Positions 55,400 to 64,000 of a DNA stretch of 64,000 bases are shown one piece after another. Every line of letters begins with the position of its first letter. Position 1 is the first letter of the stretch. Both the position numbers and the translations under genes were made by a program. Source of the stretch: Cydia pomonella (Eukaryota > Arthropoda > Insecta > Lepidoptera > Tortricidae); NCBI RefSeq assembly GCF_033807575.1, contig NC_084710.1:17712357-17776356 (forward strand). The letters are read 5' to 3'. The notes under the pieces are model-generated. The model did no database searches and was not told the origin of the DNA. It saw nothing but the letters and a program-made list of their open reading frames with translations.

Positions 55400-58300
55400 T
55401 CAGCACTCTAAACTTACGGGAATAGGAGCGATGCGAGCCGCGGACCTCCGGTAAGTCCCGGTAGCCGTCCTCACCTCCACTAAACGGATCCGTCCGTCTG
55501 CGCCAGGAATTACCTGCGTGATCAATCCCTTCGGCCACATATTGCGGGGAGAGTTGGGATCTACCACCAGAACGAGGTCCCCTACTTTTAGCGGCTTCCG
55601 CTCCTCTAGCCATTTTGTCCTAGGCACGAGGGTGGGTAAGATTTCTCTCAGCCACCTCTGCCAGAACATGTCAGCGAGCCTCTGCGCCTTCCGCCATAGT
55701 TTTCTCAAGTAGAGATCAGAATCATCGAACTCTCCTACAAGAGGGAGTCGCGATGATGACCCTAAAAGGAAATGATTTGGAGTAAGAGACTCACCGTCAG
55801 CAGGATCGACAGACACGTGCACCAATGGACGACCGTTGACCATGTTCTCAACTTCTGCCATTAATGTGGTCAAAACTTCGTCCCTTGGTGCTCGTTCTTT
55901 TAAAACGACTTTGAGAGCCGCCTTTACTGAACGTATTAAACGTTCCCACGCCCCACCCCAATGGGGGCTGGCGGGGGGAATAAAAGTCCAATCCATGTTG
56001 TTATTAACCCCCTCAGCTTTTAGAACGTCCATATCTAGCGCCTCCATTGACCGACGCAACTCTGTGTCGGCGCCCCTCAGATTAGTACCGTTGTCCGAGT
56101 ACAGATGGCGCGGCCAGCCGCGCCGCGCCGCCATGCGTCGCAACGCCATGATAAGCGAGTCGGTTGTAAGGGAGGCAACCAGCTCGATATGAATCGCCCG
56201 CACTGTGAGGCATGTGAATAGAACACCATATCTTTTCTCTCTGCGGCGACCCACCGCGACCTCCATTGGCCCAAAAAGGTCCAACCCACAGTGAAAAAAG
56301 GGTCGCTGATGGTGTTCTATTCTGGCCTGTGGTAAATCGCCCATGCGCGGTACCTGAGGTTTGCTCTTCATTATCCTGCACAGCATGCACCTTGACGTCA
56401 CGAGTTTTACAGTAGGTCGAAGTCTAAGTACCCAATACCTTTGCTTTATTTCGTTTACCACCATCTCCTGACTTCCGTGGGCCGCTTTCACATGGTAATG
56501 CCGGACGATTAAGCGGGCTACCTGATGACGGCCGTCCAGGATCACGGGTCTCTTGACGTCCAGAGGCACATCTGATGCGGCGTCAATGCGCCCGCCCACG
56601 CGAAGTAGTTCATGTTCGTCTAAAATGGGTGATAATTTTAATAACTTACTTGCGCGATGTAAAGCCCCGTGCGCCTTAATTCTGGCTAAGTCTTCCCCAA
56701 AAGACTCGTTTTGCGCGTGTTTTAGTAAAAGTATCTCAGCGCGCTCCATCATTGCGCAATCGATCTCGACCGCCTGACCTTTGCACCTAGCGATGAACTT
56801 TAGCACTGCCGCCGTGGCACGGGTGAGACGAAGCCACGAAGAGAAGCGCTGTGGGTCCGGCACTGGTATGCATGCAGGTTCGTCACGCACCTGGACGACT
56901 GCTACGCATTCCCCTGTCTCCTCCTCGTTACAGGTCGGTATTATATCCTTTGGCCATAGACTTTCGTCAGCGTATAAAAAAGAAGGACCTTTAAACCACT
57001 CGCTCTGTAGGGCTAGATCAAACGAGTCCCGCGTCGCTAAATCGGCAACATTTAGTTTCGTAGGAATGTACCGCCACTCGTCAACGCGGGTAAGGTCGTC
57101 AATCTCCCCCAAGCGATTTGCTTCAAAGGCCTTATACGTACGATTTTTGTTGAGAATCCAATGTAATACAGTTGAGGAGTCACACCAGAAGTAACGCCTC
57201 GTTGACGTCAGTTTGTGCTCCCTTCCAATTGCATTGGCTAGTCTTGCAGACAACAATGCAGCTTGCAGCTCAGCCTTCGGTATAGTCAGCTGTTTTATCG
57301 GCATAACTCTGCTTTTGCTGGCAATAAATGCAACATAAATAGTGCCGTTATCCTCCCAGCGCCAATAGCCCACAGCTGACATCGCCTGAGAAGATGCATC
57401 GCTAAAAAAATGCATTTGTAAATTATTATAATATGAGTACTTACTACTCGATGCGGTCGTAGCAGATGTAGATGCCGCTACGCCCTCGTAGCATTTCGTA
57501 GCACTGTGCGTAGGTGCGTGGGTCGCAGGGGGAGAGGTAGGTGCCGTTGCGACGATATCCACACAATCTTGCATTTCGCTCGCACGCGCTGTAGCCGATT
57601 GGCTGTCCCTTACCGCATTGCGCGCGGCTGTGCAGTACCACCTAGGTATACGGATATCTTTAATTACCTTCAAAAGGTCGACCCATTTTCGCCACTTGTG
57701 ATAAATTTGGTCTGGAATGAAATCCTCCCAATCCACCTGTAAGCGCCAAGCCTCTTGAAGCATAATTCGGCCTTGAATCGTGAAGGGTGCTAAAAAACCT
57801 AGTACATCAAATATTGACATAATTACTCTTAACATTACACGTTTCGTAGGCCTATTCTCACCTTCAAGTACGTCGCTCGGTATACGTTTTAATGACAGAT
57901 CGAAGCCCAATATGTCATCAGCAGGGTACCAAATGAGACCTAAGGTACGCTCGCTCTCATGTTGCTGGCCGACTTTGAACCTTACAGCAGCAGTGCCTAA
58001 GGTCTCCTTTGGCACGCTGTTTAAAACTGCGACGCTGTTGCTCGTCCAATTTCTTATTTCAAAGCCGCCCGCCCTGTGGATATAACTGACATTTTTTACC
58101 ATTTCGATCGCTGTCGCCTCGTCGGGCAGGCTGTCGATGTAGTCGTCCATGTAGTGCGAGTTGACGATGGCATCGACGGCGGCGGGAAATGACGATTCAA
58201 ATCGCTGGGCGTTTTTATTTTTTACAAATTGCGCGACAAATGGAGCACAATTTGCGCCGAAAATAAGTGACGTCATCGCGTACGTCTTCATGTTTTCTGT

Positions 58301-58462
58301 GGGGTTGTTTCTCCACAGAAACCTCAGCGCGTCCTGGTCATCTTGATGGATCTTGACTCTCAAGAACATGTCTCTAATGTCACCTGTTACTGCAATTGGA
58401 TGTTCCCGAAAGCGCAGCATTATACCTAAAAGTGATGACAATAGGTCAGGTCCTGTGAGCAA
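55400..58462 (-). CDS. BEL/Pao Pol: reverse transcriptase, RNase H and integrase
   Basis: 1,020 residues from the first methionine, although the true frame starts upstream as the continuation of Gag-protease. The reverse transcriptase has the catalytic YMDD at residues 104-107. The RNase H acidic residues are visible as D355 (FFSDASS), E398 (IPKAELQ), D428 (FWCDSS) and D474 (NVADLATR). The integrase has an HHCC zinc site (H657, H662, C692, C695) and the DDE triad D728 (CGLDLFGP), D790 (LYSDNGTN) and E840 (GGAWERL), followed by the DUF5641-like C-terminus. The enzymes copy RNA into DNA and insert it into the genome. An Ala/Ser/Thr-rich stretch at about 285-345, between the reverse transcriptase and RNase H, is longer than I expect for the family. 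Confidence 0.96.
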   Translation of the reverse strand: MLTGPDLLSSLLGIMLRFREHPIAVTGDIRDMFLRVKIHQDDQDALRFLWRNNPTENMKTYAMTSLIFGANCAPFVAQFVKNKNAQRFESSFPAAVDAIVNSHYMDDYIDSLPDEATAIEMVKNVSYIHRAGGFEIRNWTSNSVAVLNSVPKETLGTAAVRFKVGQQHESERTLGLIWYPADDILGFDLSLKRIPSDVLEGENRPTKRVMLRVIMSIFDVLGFLAPFTIQGRIMLQEAWRLQVDWEDFIPDQIYHKWRKWVDLLKVIKDIRIPRWYCTAARNAVRDSQSATARASEMQDCVDIVATAPTSPPATHAPTHSATKCYEGVAASTSATTASSSKYSYYNNLQMHFFSDASSQAMSAVGYWRWEDNGTIYVAFIASKSRVMPIKQLTIPKAELQAALLSARLANAIGREHKLTSTRRYFWCDSSTVLHWILNKNRTYKAFEANRLGEIDDLTRVDEWRYIPTKLNVADLATRDSFDLALQSEWFKGPSFLYADESLWPKDIIPTCNEEETGECVAVVQVRDEPACIPVPDPQRFSSWLRLTRATAAVLKFIARCKGQAVEIDCAMMERAEILLLKHAQNESFGEDLARIKAHGALHRASKLLKLSPILDEHELLRVGGRIDAASDVPLDVKRPVILDGRHQVARLIVRHYHVKAAHGSQEMVVNEIKQRYWVLRLRPTVKLVTSRCMLCRIMKSKPQVPRMGDLPQARIEHHQRPFFHCGLDLFGPMEVAVGRRREKRYGVLFTCLTVRAIHIELVASLTTDSLIMALRRMAARRGWPRHLYSDNGTNLRGADTELRRSMEALDMDVLKAEGVNNNMDWTFIPPASPHWGGAWERLIRSVKAALKVVLKERAPRDEVLTTLMAEVENMVNGRPLVHVSVDPADGESLTPNHFLLGSSSRLPLVGEFDDSDLYLRKLWRKAQRLADMFWQRWLREILPTLVPRTKWLEERKPLKVGDLVLVVDPNSPRNMWPKGLITQVIPGADGRIRLVEVRTATGTYRRSAARIAPIPVSLEC

Positions 58463-58473
58463 ATAATCGTTCA
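58463..58473 (-). other. Frame break in the BEL/Pao polyprotein
   Basis: The upstream frame ends in TGA here, inside a conserved part of the reverse transcriptase, and the downstream frame continues one base out of register. No heptanucleotide slippery site of the X XXY YYZ type is visible, so a point deletion (or a sequencing error) is more likely than programmed frameshifting. Confidence 0.85.
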
Positions 58474-61344
58474 GGAGCTACCACTTACCTGACTTGCAGC
58501 ATCAAAGACCAGACGAAGTTTTTGCTTATTGGGGTTGTCTACGCCGAAATGAGGTAAGTAATAAGTCTTCGGCGTGACCTCGGTGTTAATTAGTTCCATA
58601 GCGTAATCATTTTTTAACAAATGATTGACCCTTTCACGGTACCTTTCGGCGAAACCTGGATTCTTACCCATTTTGCGCTCAATACCCTTCATCCTGGTAA
58701 GCGCGTTTGGGCGGGAGTCGGGCATGGGGCGGTGTTCGTCCTTCCACGGAAGGCCGACGTACCAACGCCCATCGATGAGCTCGGCGGAGCGCTCCAGCTG
58801 CGCGACGGCGCGGGCGTCGTCGGCCTTTTGCCGCACGTGCGTCGTCACGCCCATGGAATCTAGCAAAAATGAGCGCCTAACATCTTCGTGGATTTCCCTT
58901 AGGAGGCACTCATCTGATGTGGTATCGTGATCTGCTCCGCTATCTGCAATAAAAAGGTTAGTATGCACAGCGACAGATGGCGGGCCCCTGGACGGACGGA
59001 CAGTCCGCGGCACGCACACTTTCCCATGGACACTCCAGCCGAGGCGGGTGAGTGTAGCTGATGGCTCATTATATTTGCCCTCCCGTATTTGAATAGGTAT
59101 TACAACATGTAAGTTATCTTGACCTAATAATAATTCAGGTTCTGAATCAGTGGTGCAAAATTTATGTTTTATATCAGCTAAGTGAGAGTAATTAACTAAT
59201 TTTAAAACAGACAATGTTTGTATTGGCAAACTCAATTCTTCAACACAACGCAATTTAACATTATAAACCTTATTGTCCATACCTTTAAGGTCGACATTCA
59301 CTTTTGTCGATTTGTACTCAAGTTCGTTATCTTTAAACGCACCGTGAACTCGCAATGTCTGTGAATTACCACGTAGACCGACGCGTCGCGCGAGATTAGC
59401 ACTTATTAACGAGACGGAAGATCCATCGTCCAATAGCGCGGTGCTATTTACCATACCGTTAGGTCCCTGCACACGCACTGGTACTACTTTTAACAACACT
59501 CTGCTGTCGGTCGCTTTTATATGAGTTAAGGTTTCCATAACTGGCTTGAACGCGGGTTCGCGCGGCGCGGCTTCTTTTATCGCGGTACTATTATTCGGTG
59601 CACTTGCACTCGGCAGCGGTGCGGGCGCCGCCATGACGTCACGAGCACTGTTGTTTACCGGATAATGTAGTAGGCGATGATGTGGAGCTCCGCAGCCGTC
59701 CTTGTCGCACGCAGGGGCCTTGCAAGTATCGCGTTCATGCTTGGAGATAATGCATTTGTAGCATAAACCATGTTTTTTTACATGTTGCCACCGTACTTTT
59801 CGCAACGCCTTCTTAAATGGTTTGCATTCCGTTATCTTATGCACAGCTGTTCGGCAAAATAAACATTTTAAATCGCCTTCTTCAGTTTGTAGTAAAACAG
59901 TTTGTGTACGGGAAGATGAATGTTCGCTAGATTTGTTTTTATACATATCGCTGCGCGTAGTTGTTAAAAAACTTGCAGTTGTAGAAATCTTTAATGCTTC
60001 GTCATTAAGAAAATCCGATAGAATGACTAACCTCGATTTCTGGGCATCTTGGAGAAGTTTAAAACTGTAGTCTGACCATTTGGAGATAAGCACAGTGGGC
60101 AGCTTGGATAGGATGATGGAGACGATATTCATGCCATGTAGGTACTCCTCGCGTCCTACTGCTCGCACAGCTTCTACGAAATTTTGAACCTTCACTGCGA
60201 ACATAACTATATCCTTATGATATTCGAGTTGCAAAGGCTGTAGCTTCTTGATGTCTTGCAGAATACGAGAAATGATGCTGTCGGGGTTTCCAAAACGTAG
60301 CTCCAAGGTCGACATTACCCGGTCGGGCGACGTGGCGCTGATAAATAATGCAGTGACAGCATCACGTGCGGCTCCTTTAAGACATTTACGAAGCCTCCAT
60401 AAATTTTCTTTATCTGTAAATCTACAGACCTCAGTAGACTCCTGGTACGCCTGTTTGAACTGAAGCCATTCTAATTGGTCACCAGAAAATTCAGGTAGGT
60501 CCTTAGGCGTGCTAATGCGGCTGAGTAAACTGGCGTTAGGCGCTTGATTGCTAGCGGTCGATAGGTCTTTAAGTGCGCCGGCTAATAATTGCACTGTTTG
60601 GTTGAGCGCGCTGACGGTACCTTCGGGCGCAGGCGGCGCTGCCGGCATGAAGCCATCGGCGGCGGCGCGCGGCGCTAAGCTAGACGCTGGCCTCGGCTGA
60701 GCTTGCTCGGTGAATGCAGAGGGTATCACAGGTGCAGGCATCCGTGCTGGAACTGGAATGTGCAGCGCGTCCGTTGTGACTCCATTGTCGGGGGCTTGCT
60801 GCTCCTCAGGTAGTTCCGTTTGGTTGCTTTGGTGCTCAACCCACGCATTAATATCGTTGCGAAGAGGTACATTGCCATCAAATTGTGAACTGTATTCCTC
60901 TAGGTCCTCTTCGTCACTATTAAGTGCTGCAAGTTGCGCGTCTAAGGTTTTATTAATAAGATCCATTTGAATCGCAGCCTTTTCCTTTGCGGCGTCCAAA
61001 ATTAATTGCTTTCGCCTGGCTTCTTTAGAGGCTGACGATCTTCGTGAGCCCTTGCTGCTCGGGACGGCACCCACATGTGACGCGGCAGGCTTTATGTCGG
61101 GAATTGGCTTAAATTGCTGCATTGGTTCCGACTTTATGCTGCTTGTCGCATTTAATTTGTATTGTAGAAACTTCTTGACCATCGGATCCAAAGGTTTCTC
61201 GATTTTTTCGGGCGTAGTTACATTGCACGGCGGTATAACCTCACTTTTTCTTTGTTCTTGCTCGCGCGCCATGTGTTCCGCGTGCTCCCGACGTACCTTC
61301 GCACTACGCGTTTCCATTTTTGAAGGCGTTCGGTGTATCGGCAT
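58471..61344 (-). CDS. BEL/Pao Gag and aspartic protease (start of the polyprotein)
   Basis: 957 residues. Residues 10-35 and 105-150 are charged and probably helical. About 285-440 match the DUF1759 capsid-like region (LPEFSGDQLEWLQFKQAY at 283-300). Two CX2CX4HX4C zinc knuckles lie at 494-507 and 528-541, and a third Cys/His cluster follows near 543-560. The retroviral-type protease has its catalytic aspartate in ALLDDGSSVSLI (637-648). The C-terminal part enters the reverse transcriptase (KLRLVFDAAS near 944-953) and then stops at 58471. In related elements gag and pol are one frame, and here a one-base loss near 58,470 separates them. The first ATG lies directly after the primer-binding site. 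M10 is an alternative start. Confidence 0.95.
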   Translation of the reverse strand: MPIHRTPSKMETRSAKVRREHAEHMAREQEQRKSEVIPPCNVTTPEKIEKPLDPMVKKFLQYKLNATSSIKSEPMQQFKPIPDIKPAASHVGAVPSSKGSRRSSASKEARRKQLILDAAKEKAAIQMDLINKTLDAQLAALNSDEEDLEEYSSQFDGNVPLRNDINAWVEHQSNQTELPEEQQAPDNGVTTDALHIPVPARMPAPVIPSAFTEQAQPRPASSLAPRAAADGFMPAAPPAPEGTVSALNQTVQLLAGALKDLSTASNQAPNASLLSRISTPKDLPEFSGDQLEWLQFKQAYQESTEVCRFTDKENLWRLRKCLKGAARDAVTALFISATSPDRVMSTLELRFGNPDSIISRILQDIKKLQPLQLEYHKDIVMFAVKVQNFVEAVRAVGREEYLHGMNIVSIILSKLPTVLISKWSDYSFKLLQDAQKSRLVILSDFLNDEALKISTTASFLTTTRSDMYKNKSSEHSSSRTQTVLLQTEEGDLKCLFCRTAVHKITECKPFKKALRKVRWQHVKKHGLCYKCIISKHERDTCKAPACDKDGCGAPHHRLLHYPVNNSARDVMAAPAPLPSASAPNNSTAIKEAAPREPAFKPVMETLTHIKATDSRVLLKVVPVRVQGPNGMVNSTALLDDGSSVSLISANLARRVGLRGNSQTLRVHGAFKDNELEYKSTKVNVDLKGMDNKVYNVKLRCVEELSLPIQTLSVLKLVNYSHLADIKHKFCTTDSEPELLLGQDNLHVVIPIQIREGKYNEPSATLTRLGWSVHGKVCVPRTVRPSRGPPSVAVHTNLFIADSGADHDTTSDECLLREIHEDVRRSFLLDSMGVTTHVRQKADDARAVAQLERSAELIDGRWYVGLPWKDEHRPMPDSRPNALTRMKGIERKMGKNPGFAERYRERVNHLLKNDYAMELINTEVTPKTYYLPHFGVDNPNKQKLRLVFDAASQVSGSS

Positions 61345-61362
61345 TATCCGGTTCGAAGACCA
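61345..61362 (-). promoter_or_regulatory. Primer-binding site
   Basis: Three bases after the 5' LTR the minus strand reads TGGTCTTCGAACCGGATA. TGG complements the CCA of a tRNA primer. I could not assign the tRNA from memory. Confidence 0.75.
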
Positions 61363-61365
61363 CTT

Positions 61366-61644
61366 TGTTAATGGTAGGCACTGGCGCGAGGAATGAAAAG
61401 CAGGAGTAAACTTGACAATGAAACTTTTATTTTAACTTTCGGACAGGGTCGAGTTAAACCGATCGCGTCTAGCAGCGGACTGCCGCCGGCGCATAGCAAC
61501 GTAGTGCACATTACTTGCATAACATGTCATACAATTTTGAACCTTAAGTATTAGTAACTAAGTATGTATTTAACATGGCAACTTTTCCTTAAAAATAAAC
61601 TTTAACTAGTTACATATGTACCTATAGTGAGCGCATCGCTAACA
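61366..61644 (-). repeat. BEL/Pao 5' LTR
   Basis: Carries the promoter of the element by position. No mismatch to the 3' LTR was found over 279 bp, so few or no mutations have accumulated since integration. Confidence 0.97.
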
Positions 61645-61919
61645 GTAGGTAAGGTCAAGTGTAAGCAAATTCGAAGACCGTGCTTCGCATAAGTCGGGAG
61701 GCCAAGCCAACCATGGTCCAAGTGTAAGCGAAGACCTTACGTCTACGTCACATAGGCAGTATTCCGCACAGGATTTTGCAACCTCTAGAGCTTTCCTGCG
61801 AAGCTCATTCATGTGAGGGCAAAGGCCGAGCTTCAGTAGGGGCTTAGCCATTGGCCATTGGTTTTTGTCAGAACAGTACTAATGGCCACAAATGTCTTAA
61901 ATAGCAAATTATTGTTGAC
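61645..61919. other. hAT right arm, first part
   Basis: It starts with the second copy of the GTAGG duplication. It contains AAGTGTAAGC twice (61658 and 61719) and GCAAAGGCCGAGC at 61818. No coding evidence was found. Confidence 0.5.
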
Positions 61920-62084
61920 GAAAACGGGACTTAATAGGGTAAGTTTTAAAATTACCTCTGACCAGACGTTTCAAGGACGGCGTTGTCCCCATGGTCTCGG
62001 AGAAGACTGTGTAAAGTCGACATCATTATTTTGACGTTGGAGGTAATTTTAGAACTTAATCAAACGCGAATAAATCCCGTTTTC
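61920..62084. mobile_element. Inverted-repeat element nested in the hAT arm
   Basis: GAAAACGGGACTTA and AAGTTTTAAAATTACCTC face GGAGGTAATTTTAGAACTT and AATCCCGTTTTC. The centre has GACCAGACGTTTCAAGGACG. It is a family I recognise as common in Lepidoptera. Confidence 0.75.
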
Positions 62085-62157
62085 TTAAATGATAATGTGT
62101 CACAATTAGGCCAATACAATTAGATTTTTTCGACCTAAAAATACATGTTTCATAAGA

Positions 62158-62594
62158 GTTTGCTCCATTCCAGGAGGTGTGCATAAATGTTTCCTCTTTT
62201 TCAGTTTTTTTGCTTGTAAATCGAAAACGGTACGTCCGACGGAAAATCTGTTCTAATTATGAGTATTATTAAAATTGATATCCGAGGATCCGAAATGTAA
62301 TTTCATAGTTAAATTACATTTCTTGCAATAAAATATATTGATTGATTGATTGATTTAAGGTACCTTAATATGTATTCGTAGTACCTAAATTGTAAAAAAA
62401 AGGTCGACATTTTTTATTTTTTGGTAAAATCATGTTAATAATCCGAAAACGCTTTCTTACCAGTGTCTGATCCACCAAGTGCTATTGTAATTGATAGTGG
62501 GTTCCTTCTACATCGAGTGGTTTGGCAATCCAAAGGAAAAAAATATCTCCTAAGGATCCCAAAATGTATGCACACCTCCTGGGATAGAGCAAAC
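62158..62594. mobile_element. Inverted-repeat element nested in the hAT arm
   Basis: GTTTGCTCCATTCCAGGAGG plus TGTGCATA is mirrored by TATGCACACCTCCTGGGATA plus GAGCAAAC, 28 bp with two or three mismatches. A TTGATTGATTGATTGAT run lies near 62338-62356. Confidence 0.8.
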
Positions 62595-62690
62595 TGGGAT
62601 TACACGCATTGAGGACCAAATAAATGTATTACTTAAAACAATTTCCAGCTTGCTGGGAATTAATTCCTCAAAACGCTATTTTTGGATCTA
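62573..62690 (-). repeat. Dispersed repeat shared with 33348-33455
   Basis: On the minus strand GAGGAATTAATTCCCAGCAA, GCTGGAAATTG and AATGCGTGTAATCCCAGTTT match the copy at 33348 in order. It overlaps the right end of the preceding inverted-repeat element. Confidence 0.75.
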
Positions 62691-62699
62691 ATTTGATTG

Positions 62700-63480
62700 G
62701 CCTAAATCGTGAAGGTTTAAATCAGTGTTTTTAAAGGCAAAGTCTGGGGCTGAATGTGCGGAGCGTTCGATCAGCGCTTACGGATGAGGCCAAAGGTCGA
62801 GCTGGAAGAAAGCAAGGCTTGAATTTGACTAATGGCGAGGTATGAATAGCTGGACGTCCGGAGCGTTCGATCGCGGCGCGTTATCATATAATACAACTAA
62901 TGGCGAGGTGTGAGCTAGGCAGCCCAGCTGCGAAAGAGGACAACATGGATTTGGATCCATGGCCAAGCGAAAGCGGGGCAGTTTGCATAAAGTAGAAGGC
63001 CTGGCGTCGCATAAGACCTAACGCCGAACTGCAAAAGAGTGGCTTGAAATCGAACCTATGTAATCACGGTTCTACTACTGCTCGGCCTTTGCCTTAACTC
63101 GAAAGCGCAACTTGATAAGATGCTTTTGTTTTTCGGCCTTCGCAGGGCCCTTTATTACACTTTGACAATTAGGTCGCAGGATCGCGGCTCTGCAGCAACT
63201 CGGCCTGGCCGACACATCTAGAGACCAAAATACGCTACAAAATCGGTAATCTACGTGGAGAAAATCGGTTGGCCACAAGCCCGACGCTAAGATTTTTTTG
63301 GCCATGAGATTTGATGGCCTCCGCGTAAGGTTGGAGATGTGCTTACGTGTCCTCACTCTCTTACGACCCTTCGTTATTAGATGGGTACACACGTATCAAA
63401 AAGTTTCGTGTACATAATAAGTACTACACTACGACTGCGATGCTGATGCAGCCTGCGCGTTTTTTTTTCCTATGATTTTG
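62700..63480. other. hAT right arm, GC-richer part with diverged internal repeats
   Basis: CGGAGCGTTCGATC occurs at about 62759 and 62861, and ACTAATGGCGAGGT at about 62828 and 62898. CTCGGCCT-type phrases recur near 63079, 63136 and 63200. A 105-codon minus-strand frame (63075-63392) has no recognisable domain and is not hAT transposase. Confidence 0.5.
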
Positions 63481-63552
63481 GTGCCCCCCTAGACGTGGTG
63501 CCCTAAGCAAGTGCTTATTTTGCTTAATGGTTAATCCGGCACTGGGGATATA

Positions 63553-64000
63553 ACATTCTTATCTTGATTCCAATAAACAGAGAGCGTTTTAAATTGATTT
63601 TAATGACCAGTCTGTAGATAAATAGTGTTCATTACATGCCGTCGAATTTCACTTTATGGGACGTATTTTTTAACCTGTGATAGCATCAATCTGGTTTTAT
63701 CCTCAACTTAAACTCATTCTGCACTCGATTTCAATTTAAAACACACCTTTTCTTTGAATATCCAGAACAAATTAATGTATTTTATGAAACACGAGTCGTC
63801 TCGCAACTAAAATGACATTTAAAACCATTATGTCAACTATCACACGTTTTTGCGTTTAGATATTTCCACCTTTTTATTGTTATAAATATATTTTTAATAA
63901 TTTACATTACTTTTTTACTCAAATTCTTTAACAATCAAACATAAATTCGTGAAATACGGACAATTTCCAAAAAGCGCCGCCATATTTATCGAACGACTTT
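63553..64000. other. Unassigned flank of the hAT element
   Basis: It continues the sequence that was contiguous with 54895 before the hAT insertion. It is AT-rich, with no feature seen. Confidence 0.4.

Larger units (their letters stand above)
55101..61644 (-). mobile_element. Complete BEL/Pao LTR retrotransposon
   Basis: 6,544 bp, bounded by identical 279-bp LTRs with TGTTA and TAACA ends and flanked by a 5-bp duplication GTAGG (55096-55100 and 61645-61649). The internal part encodes Gag-protease (58471-61344) and reverse transcriptase-RNase H-integrase (55400-58462), on the minus strand. A primer-binding site and a purine tract sit at the expected places. Domain order and the protein families (DUF1759, DUF1758 protease, Pao RT/peptidase A17, zinc-binding integrase, DUF5641-like C-terminus) identify BEL/Pao. 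It has no envelope gene. It appears intact except for one frame break. Confidence 0.97.
54904..63544. mobile_element. hAT-type non-autonomous element hosting a BEL/Pao insertion
   Basis: CAGTGCCGGATTAA at 54904 and its exact inverted copy ending at 63544 define the ends. GGGATATA lies directly outside both (54896-54903 and 63545-63552), the 8-bp duplication of hAT transposition. Subterminal GGTGCCCTAAGCA and GGTGCCCCC also occur at both ends. Leaving out the retrotransposon, the element is about 2.1 kb. No hAT transposase frame was seen in 54904-55100 or 61645-63544, so it needs a helper. The right arm contains further small nested elements. Confidence 0.93.

Noticed and set aside
58454..58490. 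GTAAGT...CACAG on the minus strand that looks like an intron in the retrotransposon
   Set aside because: It would be only 36 nt and its removal would delete conserved reverse transcriptase residues. A one-base frame break explains the sequence better.
61345..61365. GGTTCGAA next to the LTR resembling a tRNA T-loop
   Set aside because: The distance to the CCA complement is too short for a T-loop in a tRNA. It is simply part of the primer-binding site region.
55518..61396. Many plus-strand open frames of 60-140 codons across the retrotransposon
   Set aside because: They are antisense shadows of the long minus-strand gag and pol frames and have no motif of their own.
1..64000. CRISPR arrays, operons, bacterial-type terminators or riboswitches
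   Set aside because: None is visible, and the window is clearly nuclear DNA of an animal.

Overview
This window looks like a stretch of a lepidopteran (moth or butterfly) nuclear genome. It is AT-rich and has no bacterial-style operons. It is full of short repeats that I recognise as typical of moths and butterflies: tRNA-derived SINEs, the AGGGTTCCGTA...CGAGTCCGACTCGC repeat, the poly(A)-ended TACTACGTCGGTGGC repeat, and many palindromic MITEs. The lineage is inferred from those repeats. No host protein-coding gene can be assigned with confidence anywhere in the 64 kb, so the window is best read as an intergenic or very long intronic region built by layered transposon insertion.

Layout. Positions 1-10,350 hold two SINEs, LINE 3' tails, a 110-bp foldback element with a 3-bp target duplication, a TA-flanked MITE and a 1.8-kb AT-rich block studded with a CTATTACCG motif. 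Positions 11,272-12,608 are a minisatellite of about 104 bp x 13 with a four-unit higher-order pattern. Positions 14,300-22,200 hold foldback elements, a near-perfect 82-nt hairpin, a hAT-like element that carries a tRNA-like sequence inside a second foldback, and a 1.1-kb repeat with internally repeated modules. Positions 22,868-24,000 are a 5'-truncated LINE with a readable reverse transcriptase C-terminus. Positions 24,486-36,565 hold TA-flanked MITEs, a nearly identical 341-bp tandem duplication, an RTE-like LINE fragment and a tRNA-Arg 3' half. Positions 38,796-46,289 hold three non-autonomous DNA elements with visible target duplications (TTA, AGTT and 8 bp). Two of these are packed with subterminal motifs. 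Positions 48,503-49,242 are a 77-bp satellite that appears to have grown from a SINE tail, interrupted by a transposon with a 9-bp target duplication.

The dominant feature is at 54,904-63,544. A non-autonomous hAT-type element with an 8-bp target duplication (GGGATATA) was itself invaded by a complete BEL/Pao LTR retrotransposon (55,101-61,644, minus strand; 5-bp duplication GTAGG). The two 279-bp LTRs are identical in this sequence, so the insertion is recent. The retroelement encodes Gag with zinc knuckles, an aspartic protease, reverse transcriptase, RNase H and integrase with all expected catalytic residues visible. A single one-base frame disruption near 58,470 splits the polyprotein in two.

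The genes that can be read here serve transposition, and most of the DNA elements are passengers that need enzymes encoded elsewhere. The strongest leads for follow-up are the motif-packed non-autonomous elements, the foldback family with a CTG target duplication, the SINE-derived satellite, and the dated nesting orders.
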